Source: Macrocybe gigantea
Taxonomy: Eukaryota; Basidiomycota; Agaricomycetes; Agaricales; Callistosporiaceae
Reading direction: 5' to 3'
DNA length: 64,000 bases
Assembly: GCA_011319805.1 (NCBI GenBank)
Contig: SJRY01000136.1
Coordinates: forward strand, 62,001-126,000
The notes beneath the pieces were generated by a model. That model searched no databases. It saw only the letters and a program-made list of their open reading frames with translations, and was not told the DNA's origin. Position 1 is the stretch's first letter. Each line of letters begins with the position of its first letter. A program made the translations under genes and the position numbers. This document shows positions 48,337 through 61,772 of this stretch, piece after piece.

Positions 48337-49664
48337 TCAATCGCCTTCTTTGTGATTCGCCACGACTTCGTCATTCGTGCTCTTAACATTGGTGGTCTTG
48401 CTTTTCTTTGGACGCACGTCGCCGTTCACTTTGGTAGATGACCTCTGTCGTTTTTTCGTTTCGCCTCCTTCGTTAGAAGCAGGGGCACCGTTCTGAGAGG
48501 CATCGTTCTCCTGACCACTGGTAACATTGTTAGCATCAGCCCCAGCTCCATTCACCTCACCCCCATTCAGAGCTTCACCTGCCGCAGGCTGCTTCTTCCC
48601 ACTGGCTTCTGCTTTGTTCATAGTAGCCTGTGTCGTCGTTGGCTGCGGCTGAGGCTGTGACTGGGACTGGGGTTGTGGCTGAGGAGGTGGTGGGAGTGGT
48701 TGGGGTATGGGTTGAAGGGCATGCTGGGGGTGGGCAGCAAGAGCAGGATGGGCGCCTTGGGACGCATAGATTGGGTAGGGGGCGAAGGGCGGGTATCCCC
48801 AGGATGAATATAGTATTGCATCAAAGCTGGTTGACCGTTCGCATGCGGTGTCCCGTCCTGGCCCGACTGAGCATCATGGGGGTGTGGTAGAAAAGCTGGT
48901 GTTGGATAGAATAGTGGATAAAATTCGCCTGTGCTAAATTGATGAGCAGCGACAGCTTGCATAGCGGCTGTTGTCGTAGCTGTTGTTGTCGGCGATTGCG
49001 CGGCAGCCCATTGTTGCTCCCCTTCAGCTGGCGCCGGAAGCTAAGATAAATCTGTGACAGTGAGCGAATCCGAAAGGACGCACCTGTGAAACCAGGCGTT
49101 TCTGGTTGGTTCTTATTCTTCCGTTTATAAGGGCCACGTTTAATGCCCTTTTTCCTCTCCTTCCTTTGACCGTCTACACAACCGTCCTCTATTCCGTATT
49201 TGACACAACGTTCACAAGGCCGGTGTTCGTCGCATCGTTTACATGCCGCTGCGCAATTGGTGCACTAGATAAATGAATGCTCAACTCCCATTGCTCATAA
49301 AGCATGGGGCATGAATACTTACCGCCATTTTGACCTGCTTTCGCTTCGGCTTTGGTTGGGCCGGAGCAGCGGCATTGGCCTGCGCGACTGCTACTTGAGG
49401 CGGAGTTGGGTAGGCGGCATATACCATGCCGGGAGGGGGAGGGGCGGGGAACATCATATACGCGCCTGGCGGTGCAGCAGTCTGGGCGCCCTCAGTGTGG
49501 TTTGGGTCCGGTGCTGGAGCATATGAAGCAAAGTATGGCGGTGGATAAGCGCCAGGAGCCGGGAAGGCTGCACCGTTGAAAGGCTGGTAAGCTGCAGGCG
49601 GCGGAGGGTAGGGATGTTGTTCCTGGGTGTTCTGGGTCGCAGACTTGGACTGTTCTGTGCTCAT
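48337..49664 (-). CDS. Zn2Cys6 (GAL4-type) DNA-binding protein
   Basis: The start at 49664 leads into a Pro/Ala/Tyr-rich N-terminal region of about 110 residues. After an intron comes the zinc-cluster block CTNCAAACKRCDEHRPCERC with a further Cys downstream (KYGIEDGC), then a basic segment KERKKGIKRGPYKRKNKN. A further exon gives FSTGEFYPLFYPTPAFLP, a Gln/Pro-rich stretch, and a charged end with KKRQRSSTKVNGDVRPKKSK before the stop at 48337. This is a nuclear transcription factor of fungal type; the zinc cluster sits in the middle rather than at the N-terminus. The frame changes at a four-base C tract (48797-48800): HPGD on one side, GYPPFAPYPIYA on the other. One extra base would join them, so a homopolymer indel is suspected. 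Targets are unknown. Confidence 0.82.
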
Positions 49665-52600
49665 CCCTGATTGTGATTCTCGGATCGATGTCTGACAAGA
49701 TAGACAGATGGCTCAACGAGAACTGCTACGGTCAAAGATGAACTGATGAGAAAAGCAAGATTTGTGCGCGACGATCCTCGGAATCTAGCCATGGTGTAGA
49801 CGAGAAGGAGATGAGGGACGGGATATGAGCAAAGGTGAGAGATCAGGGAGTAGAAAATATTGCTCACTCCGACTCAAAACGCAAGTTTCCGAACCGGTCG
49901 CCGCTGGAACTGAGGGAGGTCCGCTTCTAGCTCAGTCCCAAGTAATTAGGGGAATCTAAGTAGACTATTAACCAAACGTTTCTATCGGAGGCGTACGAGG
50001 GGGTGGAAGGAAGCACTGAAAATGGAGAACCTCCCTAGGAGTTGTTGGCGGTGTTGTTAAAGGCCCACACGTGCGAATAAACGAATTAAGGTTTGTGCGC
50101 GTTTATATCCAATGTCCAGTATATTTGCGCATTCTATATCAAACTCTATCGTCACCAGCTCGACGATATGTATTTCTTCAGAGGCGATTCTGCTCATTCT
50201 CTCCTCGACAGCGCTTGCTTGGCCTGTAAGCGATGTAAAGCTCCGATGTTGCGGTGTATGAATACACCCCCTGGGCCATCCCTTTCTGTTTCTCCGCCCC
50301 AACCTCAGCTACTCCGCTCGCTGTCAAGGAATCTGGAATCCTTGGGGAGACCTTCTGGTCATAGCATCGCCTCCTTTGCTCCATTATATAGGCAGGCGCC
50401 AGAATCCCCTCATCAGTCCCACTGGTTGTGAGTATCCAAAATATAGTTTTGATATGCCACTGCACCTGATCACTCGATCTCGGTAACCTTCGTGTCGGTG
50501 TCATGAATAACGGAATTAAAAACAAAAGCTGCAAAGATTTGTCTGCCCTGCATGCCTTAGTCGCTTCCTTTCTGCCTAGCGCTCAGGAATTGGGCTAAAA
50601 CCTCCGGAGCACTTCAAGAATGACAAAAACAATTCGTGATGGATCACACCTCTGTCAAAATAGTCCCATCTTGAATCTCAGCGATACTGTTCGACAGACC
50701 CGCATGTTTCTCAAGTACATCATACAGTGGCGTTTTATTGCCATACCTGTCGCATTTGACGAGCTTTCTGATTCTTGAAGATAATTAAAACAACTATTAA
50801 TCCGAGGGGACTTATTTTCAGCCTGAACCTGGTCTTAAATGTCAATTTGGTCCTGAAATCACGGCTGCTTTTCTCACCAGTCATTGTGCACACGTAATTG
50901 CGTCGGATCGCCTCTCGTTTCAGCGTGCCTTCGCGGCGCAGTGGGCAGTAAAATCACGAATTCTTGCACGGACTTCGCCGTTGGCCCTGGATCCTCGAAG
51001 TACAGGGAACCACCCTCGACCGCGCCTGGGGGGTGCGACCGTCGTGGACTTAGTATGCGGAAGATCTGGTCGGTCCTTATCTCATCGACCTGAAGATCAA
51101 CGACACTCTCACCTCCGGCGCCTGTTCGTCTCGCTCCTTCGCTCTCAGAATTGTGGTTGTAGCTCGTCCTCGGATGGCAGCTTGGAGCTCCGTATTAGCT
51201 CCTAGCTGGGTCTTCCACCTTCTTCTAGGCAAGCCTGTTTTATGTGTCCGATCTGTCACGCTCTCGTGAGAGGGTTATTGACACAGAATGGTCTGGTGTC
51301 GTATAATTTTTTTATACAAAACTTCCTTCTCAGGAAATCACCGCCAAGTTCACTCGGATCTTTCCAACCGTTCGTTAACGCGGCGATTAGCCTCCTGCTA
51401 TTGAATGGGGTAAAACAAACACCGATTTTTTCAGCTTCAAGAAAAATTTATATTTATTTTAGTTTCTCATCGGTCACTGTCATACGTGATTCAGCTTACT
51501 CGCCTAAATGGCAGGTCCGCTCTTCGTAGGTAAGTCGACTAACTGACAGTTTTGTTGGGTAAATCTCGTTGGTTGAAGGTTGCTTCTGCAGCCTGAACTG
51601 TATCTACACGTCTACACGGGTCTCCTGGCTGGGTTTGCCATGGAGAACCAAAACATAATAATTCCAATCTCCGGTTTTCCGAATTTCTTTCTCCGCCATT
51701 GTTGGGGTCCCATGCTACCCATTGGCTTGCTGTCACCCAAGCCACAATGTCCTGCCCCAAATTCGCCGGCAAATCAGGACACCCTTCCCTCGCACGCCGG
51801 CAGGATTCTAGCGGGGAAGCCCTCGCCCACATGCACCAAATCCACTGCGCGCTCTTTTTGACAGAGCATCAGAATCTTCCTCTGTAAAATTTCCCCATTC
51901 CCAGCAAACGATTTGGCATCTTGGACTGGAATCATGACATGAGGCACTAGTTTCTCGCACCGTCCCAACCGCACCACCTTTAAAATACCCCCAGTTAGGC
52001 CGTTTGACGGAATACATGCCATGGAAGGAGCAAGGACGACAATCGCCCATGAGAAAACCTACCTGAGCTCGTCCTCAATAGGTGTCGGTACGCTTCAAGA
52101 TATCAACCGCCCCATTAGCAAGCCGTCGACACTCCGAAACATGCCAGAGTCGCCGTTGACATGCCAATCGACTCTCGCTGGTCAGCGAAAGCTTCACCCT
52201 AAAAAGGACCTGAGCATGGGCGAGGGTATGTCTTCTTGCTATGGATATCATCCATTTGGTTGAGCAGACGAGGCGTTTGCAGCTTGACTCAACTCTCCTT
52301 AGTCCGCTTGCGCTGACTTTGCAATGCCCTCCCCCGCTACTCCGCTTCCTTGGCAGAGGGCCGCACGTTGTTGAAGTCCCGAAATCCCGACGGTATACCT
52401 CGCCCTTCGTCCTAGGACTGGTGGATACGGGTATCTATGCCTCTTAGCGTCGTATGCAACGGCAGGACACAGTAAAGCCCTCCTGAGCGCCATACTCACT
52501 AGACGCAAGCTACGCGCGAGTCACTGGCTTCAGGATGCTGAGACCAGTTCTCAGGGAACAGCCGATCGGGGTCTGGAATCCGTTTCATAGGTCCTTCTGA

Positions 52601-53801
52601 CATTTTGCAACCATCACCAAAGGTCGTCTTTCTGTAGGATCATCTTTCACCGAAAGTCTTCCCGAGTCCTAGCCGGGCCCCTATAATCTACAATTTAAGA
52701 CAAGGACTAGGGCATTCAGCATTCAAACACGGCGCCACGCCGTACTCGAAGCGTCGCTTGCCCCATGGTTAAGCCACTACCGAGCGCCTATTTGCCGTTA
52801 AACCTTATCAGTTTGTTCGACGGAGATTCCCAGACATTGTGGAATGGTGAGGACCACAACCCTCCTCCTTTCAATTCACTTATGTTATTATTGTCTTCTG
52901 CAACAGAAAATCAGGGATGGATCAATCCCTTAACGTACACAACGTCTCTATTTGGCTATCCTGATGGCGCAGGTCCACGAGATTCCTGGAAGATCAACAT
53001 GATTCGAAGCTATGTCCCTGTCTAGGCTGGTGATCCACGCGAACCGCTTTGAGCTGTTCTGTCATGGTTCGGCTGCCTAGCTTTGCACTGTCATAATCAC
53101 GGAAATAGGCGACCTTTTTGACCGTAGATCACTGAAATGGCGACAGGGACAAGGGCACATGCAACATGACAGCGCCGCCCTGAGCGAGACGACATTTAGC
53201 TGTCACTAGAAGCAGTGGCCGAGGTAAAGACAAATCCGAAAAAGGACGCCATGCGACTTCTTTCTGCCTGTGGGGCTTCCAGAAGTGTTAACAGCTCGGT
53301 GCGTTCCCGTCTTCTCTTTCACAGAGAAGGCTCGGTGCTGATTGGTGTACGGGCTCCAACGCCGCGTCGGGAAGGAAGTCCCAAGGTGACAACTATGGGA
53401 ATCTGCTTGTTTTTCCTCAGTGATGGCTTTTCCAACCAATCCCTCACGGCTTCTCTGGACATTGGAAAAATATCATGTCTAGTGGTCATAGGCAGCCTTG
53501 CTTGTATCCTTCTCGGAGGCAACAACATCCGAATGTATGCATGCGTCACAATCACAACATAAAATTAATATAGAACTGCATAAGAATACGAGACAGGGAA
53601 TGATAATGATACACGAGTACAACACAAAGAGCAATTCAAAAAACACGAAAGCATACATTTAAAATTGTACACAGATGCTTTGTCGTAGCAGTTGATGGCC
53701 AAAAAAGAATCACGTTGATGAGAATAAGTCATAACTGATATCATCAACAGTGAAGGCTGGAGGAAAAGAAATCAGCTTGCATGCCGAGGTGAAACCTCCT
53801 T
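49665..53801. other. Gene-poor region, 4.1 kb
   Basis: No gene can be supported here. Open frames such as 51774-52022 (minus, 82 codons) and 53215-53562 (plus, from a GTG) lack splice partners, ATG starts or recognisable motifs. The first 300 bp serve the Zn2Cys6 gene promoter. The rest may hold decayed sequence. Confidence 0.45.
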
Positions 53802-54773
53802 TTATCTTTCACCAGTCTGACGCTCCGGATCTGTCAACGGAACGTACTACAAGAAGTAATTCAGTGTGAGGAGATTCCTGACTTGAAGAAAAAGAACGCA
53901 CCGAGACGCCCATGATCTCTTTCTTGGTGATTCTGCCGTTGGCATCTTTGTCAACCTGCTGGATGTACTGGAAGTAGGTCCCGACGGGGATGAACATTCT
54001 TCCAGGACTAGCCAGCTGATCGATCAATACGTCAGGCATAGTGGGCGCAGCTGCTCCAACATGAATTGCGTCGTAAGGGCCTGAACCGCGCAAAGTGCGG
54101 AGCTTTAGGACATGGGCAAAAGTAAGCTAAAGATGTTACCTCCGCTTGGGTAGCCTATGGGTATGCATGCATTTTTTGAGTCTTTGATGATAAACCATCA
54201 AAGGAAGGGCTCGTCACCTTGTCGACCGTCACCAGCGACCATCTCAATCGACTTATTCTCCAGCGCATCACCCAAACCATCCTTTCTCAAGTTGAGAATG
54301 GACCAATCGACGAGCTCGGGAATGTGATCGATACCGACGACCTTGCCTGTGGGTCCAACAAATTGGTAGAACACGGCCGTTAGATATCCCGAGCCGCTGC
54401 CCACGTCGAGCACCTTAGCGCCCGGTTTGAGATACGGAAGCAAGTTCTCCGAGGCATATGCATGCTAGGACCCCGTTCAGATCCAGCCTGACAACAACCG
54501 CAATTTAAGCAGATGCTTGCCATATGAGGTGCGCTGATCGTCGCACCATGGCCTATCATTCTACGGAATCAATATCAGATGGTGCACAGTCAGGGAGAAC
54601 AAGGTGAGACAGAACTGAGGCGAATCGACGTAGGCCTCGGAGCGGTGAAGGACATAATTGGCTCTGTCAACCTTGCTCATGGCATTGGTAACGCGCTCAG
54701 AATTGATGATGCCTGCGCTGAACATGTTCTGAATGAGCTCTGAGTTGGTTCGCCCGGTGCAACGCCACGCCAT
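53802..54773 (-). CDS. PCMT1: Protein-L-isoaspartate O-methyltransferase
   Basis: The start at 54773 opens [20 protein letters not shown], the typical PIMT N-terminus. Further blocks are [21 protein letters not shown] (substrate and SAM pocket), [17 protein letters not shown] (SAM-binding motif I), [32 protein letters not shown] and [11 protein letters not shown]. The last exon gives [14 protein letters not shown] and a stop at 53802. The enzyme methylates isoaspartyl residues in aged proteins using SAM, starting their repair. There are six exons. Intron 2 (54465-54520) starts with GC, not GT, while its acceptor is a normal AG and phases agree. Length is about 230 residues, as expected. Confidence 0.93.
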
Positions 54774-54969
54774 TTTGGTTAGTGGAGAAGAGAGACAAGG
54801 CCACCAATGTCTCCGATGGCTAGCCCTCTTCTACGTTTATCTTATCTAATCTTGGTTACTATAATTGTTTCCAGCTTCAACGAAAGTTACCAAGCCCTTT
54901 CGCGCACTATGTAAAGCCCTCCATTGCAGAGCTCAATCAATCGTATGAGCCGCAGAGAGCGGCACTGCA

Positions 54970-55208
54970 ATTTGTTTATCGGGATCGTAGGAGCCATTAC
55001 GACAGGAAGACAAGCACAAGAAGTATTGGACAACGGCCAGGCAGATGTCTTAATTGCACGGAGGCAGTTCCAGTGGATTGCTGGTGCTGTCTGGGCGTTT
55101 GCGGAAGAGCTTGGCATTGAAGCCGTCCTGACTCATCAGATCGAGTGGGGTTCAAGGGGAAGACGGAAGCACCACCCTGGAAGGATTGGCCGTAAGTGTG
55201 AAGTCTGA
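54970..55208 (+). pseudogene. 3' fragment of an Old Yellow Enzyme-type oxidoreductase
   Basis: The frame reads IGIVGAITTGRQAQEVLDNG, VLIARRQFQWIAGAVWAFAE and ELGIEAVLTHQIEWGS. This aligns by eye with the C-terminal barrel end (FMN-binding loop) of the intact gene at 58244-59744 ([40 protein letters not shown]). No upstream catalytic exons are present before 54970, where the PCMT promoter lies. It is therefore a detached 3' fragment. Sequence divergence from the intact copy suggests an older duplication or a different paralogue. Confidence 0.75.
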
Positions 55209-56838
55209 TGAGACTGTAGCGAAGGAGCGGGAAAAAAAAAACAGTTTCTTTTCTAGGCCAGGAGTCCTCATCATCTACATTTACCACCCAGGGTTGTATC
55301 TGAGTCGAACAAAGTTGACTTGAGGTATCACTGAAAGAGTTGTTGCATGTGCGACTTTGATAATTAAGGAGAGTTGTCACTGTATCATGGCTTCATATAA
55401 TACGCTCGATGGCAAGCGGACAAGATATTGGAAGACAGAACGTGAAAGAGCCGTGACTTTCCGTGCGTGGTGGAAAAGTAATGAAATTTGCGGTTTCAAC
55501 AAGCCTAGTAGCAGTGTACCCTGCTTCAAGGCTACACCGAGCATGTCCATTTATCTTAGCTGACCGGGCTGACAACTTGCACCAAAGAGCGATAGTCGAA
55601 GTAAAGGTGAGTAAATGAGCTTTTTCGGAGGCCTCTGAGCCTCGAAAGACACACGTCCTCATCTGGCTACGCCAGGAAAGTCGGCCGCGCCGCACTCGCT
55701 TTCGCTACGTACGCTCTAGACTTTGTTCATTGTCTGCCGACACGCATCTCGGCGGCCTCGCCACTCTCCTTTTTCGTTCGTGACTGACTCGTCAGTCTCC
55801 TTTTCACATTGCTCGTACGTCACACTTGTCATCTCTTCATCGTCGTCTCTATAGGGTGCTATTGATCTAGCAGATGCCCTATAAAGAACGCCCCGACGAT
55901 TAGGAGCAAACAAGTTTACCTTCGACTCCCACTCGTGAACTCAAGCATCTCTTTTTCGCGACCCTCCCGACCCTCCCTCTGTTTGATAATATGTTCTATT
56001 TTTTATTTCCTCTTGGGTGTAGATAGACATTTGTACGGAGCGAGCCCCTCTCGCTCGGTCGCCTTTTCTTTCGCTCAATTATTATTTGGGGAGCGTCACG
56101 TGGCGCTTCCCGGTTTCGGCCTAAGCTTGAGTGAGCAGCAGAGGCTTAGCTTATGTGCCATCCCTGGCCCGAGAATGGGGAGTTCAGGTCCTGACACAAC
56201 ACGCACAGCATCATCCTGAATGAAGCACGCTCACGGGTTGACACTGGCTCACAGTTGCATGCATCAGGATTTACGACTACCGAGCAGACATAGTCATGGC
56301 CGAAAAAATATACACTACTGCCATGCAATTTGCACCCCCTCAGGGCAGCAAGATCGGTGGAGTAGGGCCAGAGGCCCTCCTCCGGGATATCACCTGATCA
56401 TAGTATATAGCCCTCGGGTACGCGTCTGTAGTCGGATACCACCACGTATACACGTCGTTGAGCCCAGCTATACGCTCCGAGTGTCCCCACCAGCCCCTCC
56501 ATCGGGATCCAGTTCGCATAGGCGAGAAGGAAGCTATCTATCGTCGCTCGTAAGTTTGGCGCAATTCGGTAACATATCATGATGTTAGTGGCGAGAAAAC
56601 GTCTGTGGGCTCCAGAAAATTGAGTCTCGTTCTCGTACGACTTCAAGCGCTACATCGCTGGCCCCGGTGGCGAAAGTCGTGGTAGCCTTGAAATCTAATC
56701 GTGAGGCTATCGCGGCGAGAATGTGGGGTTCGTGGACCGTGCAAAGTTAAACGAACATCAGAAGCATTTGCACACCGGTACCTGCGGAGGAGTTCGCCAG
56801 CAACGGCCAGCTTGTTCGTCACATCGCGTGGGGGCACG
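55209..56838. other. Intergenic, no gene seen
   Basis: The region runs between the oxidoreductase fragment and the 3' end of GPI12. A perfect 7-bp inverted repeat with a 5-base loop lies at 56038-56056 (GAGCGAG...CTCGCTC). No supported coding sequence was found. Confidence 0.5.
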
Positions 56839-57840
56839 TTAGGCATCGACTTCTGTCCACTCGTTGATCCACATATACCTCGAAAACGCGACATACAGGT
56901 ACCTAAACCAGACCAGTTGGCTTCGATGCTGTCGCATGGCATTGACGGCAGTCCAGAATTCTGCAGAGCCCGAAACGAAAACGGCTTTGACCTCGGATGG
57001 GATGCCGGGGTGCGGTGGAGACAGGGGCAGAGTCTGTAGCGAATTGAACAGAGCAGTGGATCGGAGATGGTGCAAGGATGAGAGAAAGGCGCTTTGGAGA
57101 TACATCCACAAAGGGCCTAAGGTCCCTGTGTACTTCTGGATGAGGGAAACCGTGACAAGAGTATATAGCTTTGGGTTTGGTGTGGGGTGTGAAGCAAGAA
57201 GATGCCGGATTCCGTTGGGTAGAGAGCGATGGTTCGGATGTTGGGATATGCCAGAAGAGTCGAAAGTCAAAATCTTTATATACGCATTTCAGGAAAAGGA
57301 AAAGCTTCTTGAGTATATAAACCACGCACTGTCGTAATGTTCAAAGCCGTGATAAACGGCTGCACGACGGAGGCAACAATTGTGGGATCCCATTCGACGG
57401 TGATATTATCCTTCAAATCTCTGTAGTGCAGCACATAAGGTGAGGCGGCGGAATTAGACAAGAAGAATGCCGCACGGATGATCCAAAACCCATCGGTTTC
57501 CCTGTGTAACGCCCAACACGTCCAAGCTGCGATGGTACTCCTCCCGCCTCACCTGGCCCAAACCGTCCGCATCTCCAACAGAGAGACAGAGTGCGTGCAA
57601 ATTAGCCTTGTCCCCGGTTTCGCCAGCGCTTGTGCGATCTCTGCGCAACGCGAGGATTGTGGGACCAAAGAAGAGACACTCGTCGTCTGGATGGGCCGTG
57701 ACGAGTAGAACGCGCGCGGGGGACAAGAATGACGTTGACGCGTCATCCGTGTGGAAGAATGCATGAGGCTTGTGCAGGAACAGGAAGGGTGAAGAAAGAA
57801 AGAGGGAGAGGAGGAAAAAAACGAGGAACTTTGCGGACAT
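56839..57840 (-). CDS. GPI12: GlcNAc-PI de-N-acetylase (PIG-L/Gpi12)
   Basis: Three exons (57840..57476, 57420..57330, 57273..56839) total 891 nt, giving 296 residues. An N-terminal signal-anchor (FLVFFLLSLFLSSPFLFL) places it in the ER membrane. The metal-binding LmbE/PIG-L motif AHPDDECLFFGP follows at about residue 48. Later come SVGDADGLGQVRREEYHRSL and, in the last exon, the second signature LTFDSSGISQHPNHRSL with the His of HPNH. The enzyme removes the acetyl group from GlcNAc-phosphatidylinositol, step two of GPI-anchor synthesis. All phases agree and no lesions were seen. It is divergently arranged with the intact oxidoreductase gene, with 403 bp between ATGs. Confidence 0.95.
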
Positions 57841-58243
57841 TGTGTTCTAGTGATGTGATGGTTTAAGAGCGCGTCATTTACGCAAGATTTGATGAACCTT
57901 CTTCTCATACAACATGCAAAGTATATTTCCATGCACTCTTTCCTCCGAGTGGAACATTTCCACTACCGACCACATTGAGATGGGACCAGTATGTTGTACA
58001 ACGTCTCCGTAAGTCTCCGTGTTTCGTAACTCAGCGTCGCTGATGACTGATCAAACCGAGTTCCTGGCTTGCTTTCTTCTCTTTTCCAAGGGCCATTTAT
58101 CAGCTACCACAATCTAAACTGTCAGCAATGTTCTCCTTCGCTTATTGAGACTGGAGATACTGTCTGTTTCTCCTTTGTCGAGAGATATAAAGGGAACACA
58201 GTAGCTAAACGTCGCACCGTCCTAACAGGATACAATATCATAT
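57841..58243. promoter_or_regulatory. Divergent promoter region GPI12 / oxidoreductase
   Basis: These 403 bp lie between divergent start codons. A TATAAA element at 58186-58191 lies 53 bp upstream of the oxidoreductase ATG. No open frame of note was found. Confidence 0.5.
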
Positions 58244-59744
58244 ATGACATTGACTGCTTCCTCTTCTTCCAACAATGCGAATATCGGTGCACCAAATGTC
58301 CCTTACTTCACGCCAGCACAGGCCATACCAGCCGGAAAAGCACTCGACCCACAGCCGAGCGGGCGGCCCATCCCAAAGCTTTTCCAACCTCTCAAGATAA
58401 GAGGCGTCGAGTTTCAAAACCGAATATTCGTACGCGGGTTTCCTTCTTGATCCATGAAATGGACCTTGTTGACGAGCCAGCCATTCGTCAGCTGGCGCCT
58501 CTGGGCCAAAACTCTGCCGAAAATGGCAAGCTCACCCCATGGCATCTTGCTCATCGTACGTAGAAGCTCATTCTTCCGATAATAATAGAAGTACTGACAG
58601 TGATGCCACTCGTTCCCCGTAACGATTGCCGTGAAACTTCAGTCGGAGGTATTCTGACGCGTGGACCGGGCTTAACCATGGTTGAAGCAACAGCCGTGCT
58701 TTCCGAAGGCCGCGCTTCACCAGAAGACTCGGGCATATGGTCGGATGAGCATATCGAGCCCCTTGCTCAAATAGTCCAGTTCGCGCACTCCCAGAATCAG
58801 AAAATCGGCATTCAGCTCCAACATGCGGGCCGGAAAGCCAGCCTCACTGCGCCCTGGATTCACGGTGATGCCGTGGCATCCGAAGCCGTTGGCGGTCTTC
58901 CGAACAATGTGTGGGGACCATCGCCTGTCCCATACGACACATCATTTGTAACGCCAAATGAGCTGAATAGAGAAGAAATTACTAGGATCGTGGCAGCCTT
59001 CAGAGACGCAGCAATCAGGAGTGTGAAGGCTGGAGTAGACGTTCTGGAAATCCATGGGGCACATGGATACCTCGTCAGTTCGTTTCTGAGTCCTGCCACC
59101 AACTTTCGCACGGACGAATATGGCGGGAGCTTCGAAAATAGGATCAGCTTCGCCCTAGAAATTGTGGATGCCATTCGAGATGCCATTCCGAAGGATATGC
59201 CTTTGTTCTTCCGGTAAGCCGTTGTTTTAGCTTGCAAGAAATTGTGACGATAGCCGACTCATTCATGGCGAATTCAAGCATATCCGCAACGGACTGGCTG
59301 GAAGAATTGCTCCCTGATCAACCGTCCTGGAGGTCCGAAGACTCCGTGAAATTATCCCCGATACTCTTCGAGCACGGCGTGGACTTGATCGACGTCTCCG
59401 CGGGAGGGGTCCATCCAGCCCAAAAAATCAGGACAGGCGGAGCGTACCAAGCCCCATTCTCACTCGACATCGTGCGCTCTCTGGATTCAGTGGCGAGCGT
59501 GGGAGAGCAGCGTCGTGGTCTCGTCGGTGTTGTGGGAGGCATCACGAACGGACGCATGGCCGAGGACTTGCTTCAGCAAGGGATGGACGTCGCATTCGTT
59601 GGGAGACAATTCATCAAGAATCCCGGAACCGTCTGGGCGTTTGCGGAGGATCTGGGTGTGCGGGTTCAGCTTGCTCATCAGATGGGATGGCCTTTCTTCG
59701 GTCGTGCGGCCAAGATATTTGGTGAGCAGAAAGAGAGCAAATGA
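58244..59744 (+). CDS. NADH:flavin oxidoreductase, Old Yellow Enzyme family (YqjM-like)
   Basis: Four exons (58244..58429, 58492..58555, 58643..59213, 59279..59744) total 1287 nt, giving 428 residues, the normal size. The order of motifs follows an FMN TIM barrel: [65 protein letters not shown] (active-site His region), [36 protein letters not shown], then [16 protein letters not shown] and [20 protein letters not shown] for FMN phosphate binding. The family reduces activated C=C bonds with NAD(P)H; the physiological substrate in fungi is often unknown. It is the only intact copy of a three-member local array (fragment at 55.0 kb, pseudogene at 60.3 kb). A TATA box lies 53 bp upstream. Confidence 0.93.
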
Positions 59745-60289
59745 TGAGGGAGACGATTCGGTATAATCCGACATTGAAGAGATGGCAGTGCACACGTCTG
59801 CAGATACCATTTTGGGCACGTTTGAATAGAATTACATCCGTTGCATGGTGGCGTTTCTGAACTTTACACTGCTTTGCAAATGCCTTCAAATTACGGCATG
59901 CGTTGGGCGTGTCGGTCGTCCCATCATCGCTATGCAGGGTGAAGAAAATGGTGCTTGTGTATTCTACAGTCCTAAAAATTGAATGGACAGTCGTCAAACT
60001 CAATCAAACTCCCAGCGTCTTAGGAAAGCACTGAACCTGCGATATGCGCGTATTTTTTGGCACCTTGGCATACCCAGCGGAACAACGCCATGACTGATTT
60101 GCGCGTCCAACCTCGCCTAGTCCTACTGCTGAGATTTTTATCAGTTTCTGCAGCAAAGCCTAGTCAATGCGGTTTGTGTCGCGAGAGATGCTAGGAACGA
60201 AGTCGTCTTTGAAGAGGTATAAAAGAGACGGCGAAACGACGCAGGCCATAGGCAACGCCACATGGCAGCAAATGATACTACCTTCATCA
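59745..60289. other. Spacer between the two oxidoreductase copies
   Basis: A TATAAAA element at 60219-60225 lies about 65 bp before the ATG of the pseudogene, a relic of its promoter at about the same spacing as in the intact copy. No other gene was seen. Confidence 0.5.
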
Positions 60290-61580
<1,291 letters not shown>

Positions 61581-61772
61581 ACATCTGCATGATGTTTGAT
61601 GACGAACGTTTGAAGCAGTGTTGAGAAGACTCGTATGTGATTCTAAACTAAATACAACGGAATAAATGGAGTTAATGTAAGCATATCAATTCCGTTGTGA
61701 GATCCTGAGCAGAACTTCCGATGATTGGGAGACAAAGCAGTGCGATTTGTGAGCTTTGTGATCACGCCATCA

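Noticed and set aside
56038..56056. Perfect 7-bp hairpin as a terminator
   Set aside because: No T-run follows and the context is eukaryotic intergenic DNA; likely incidental.
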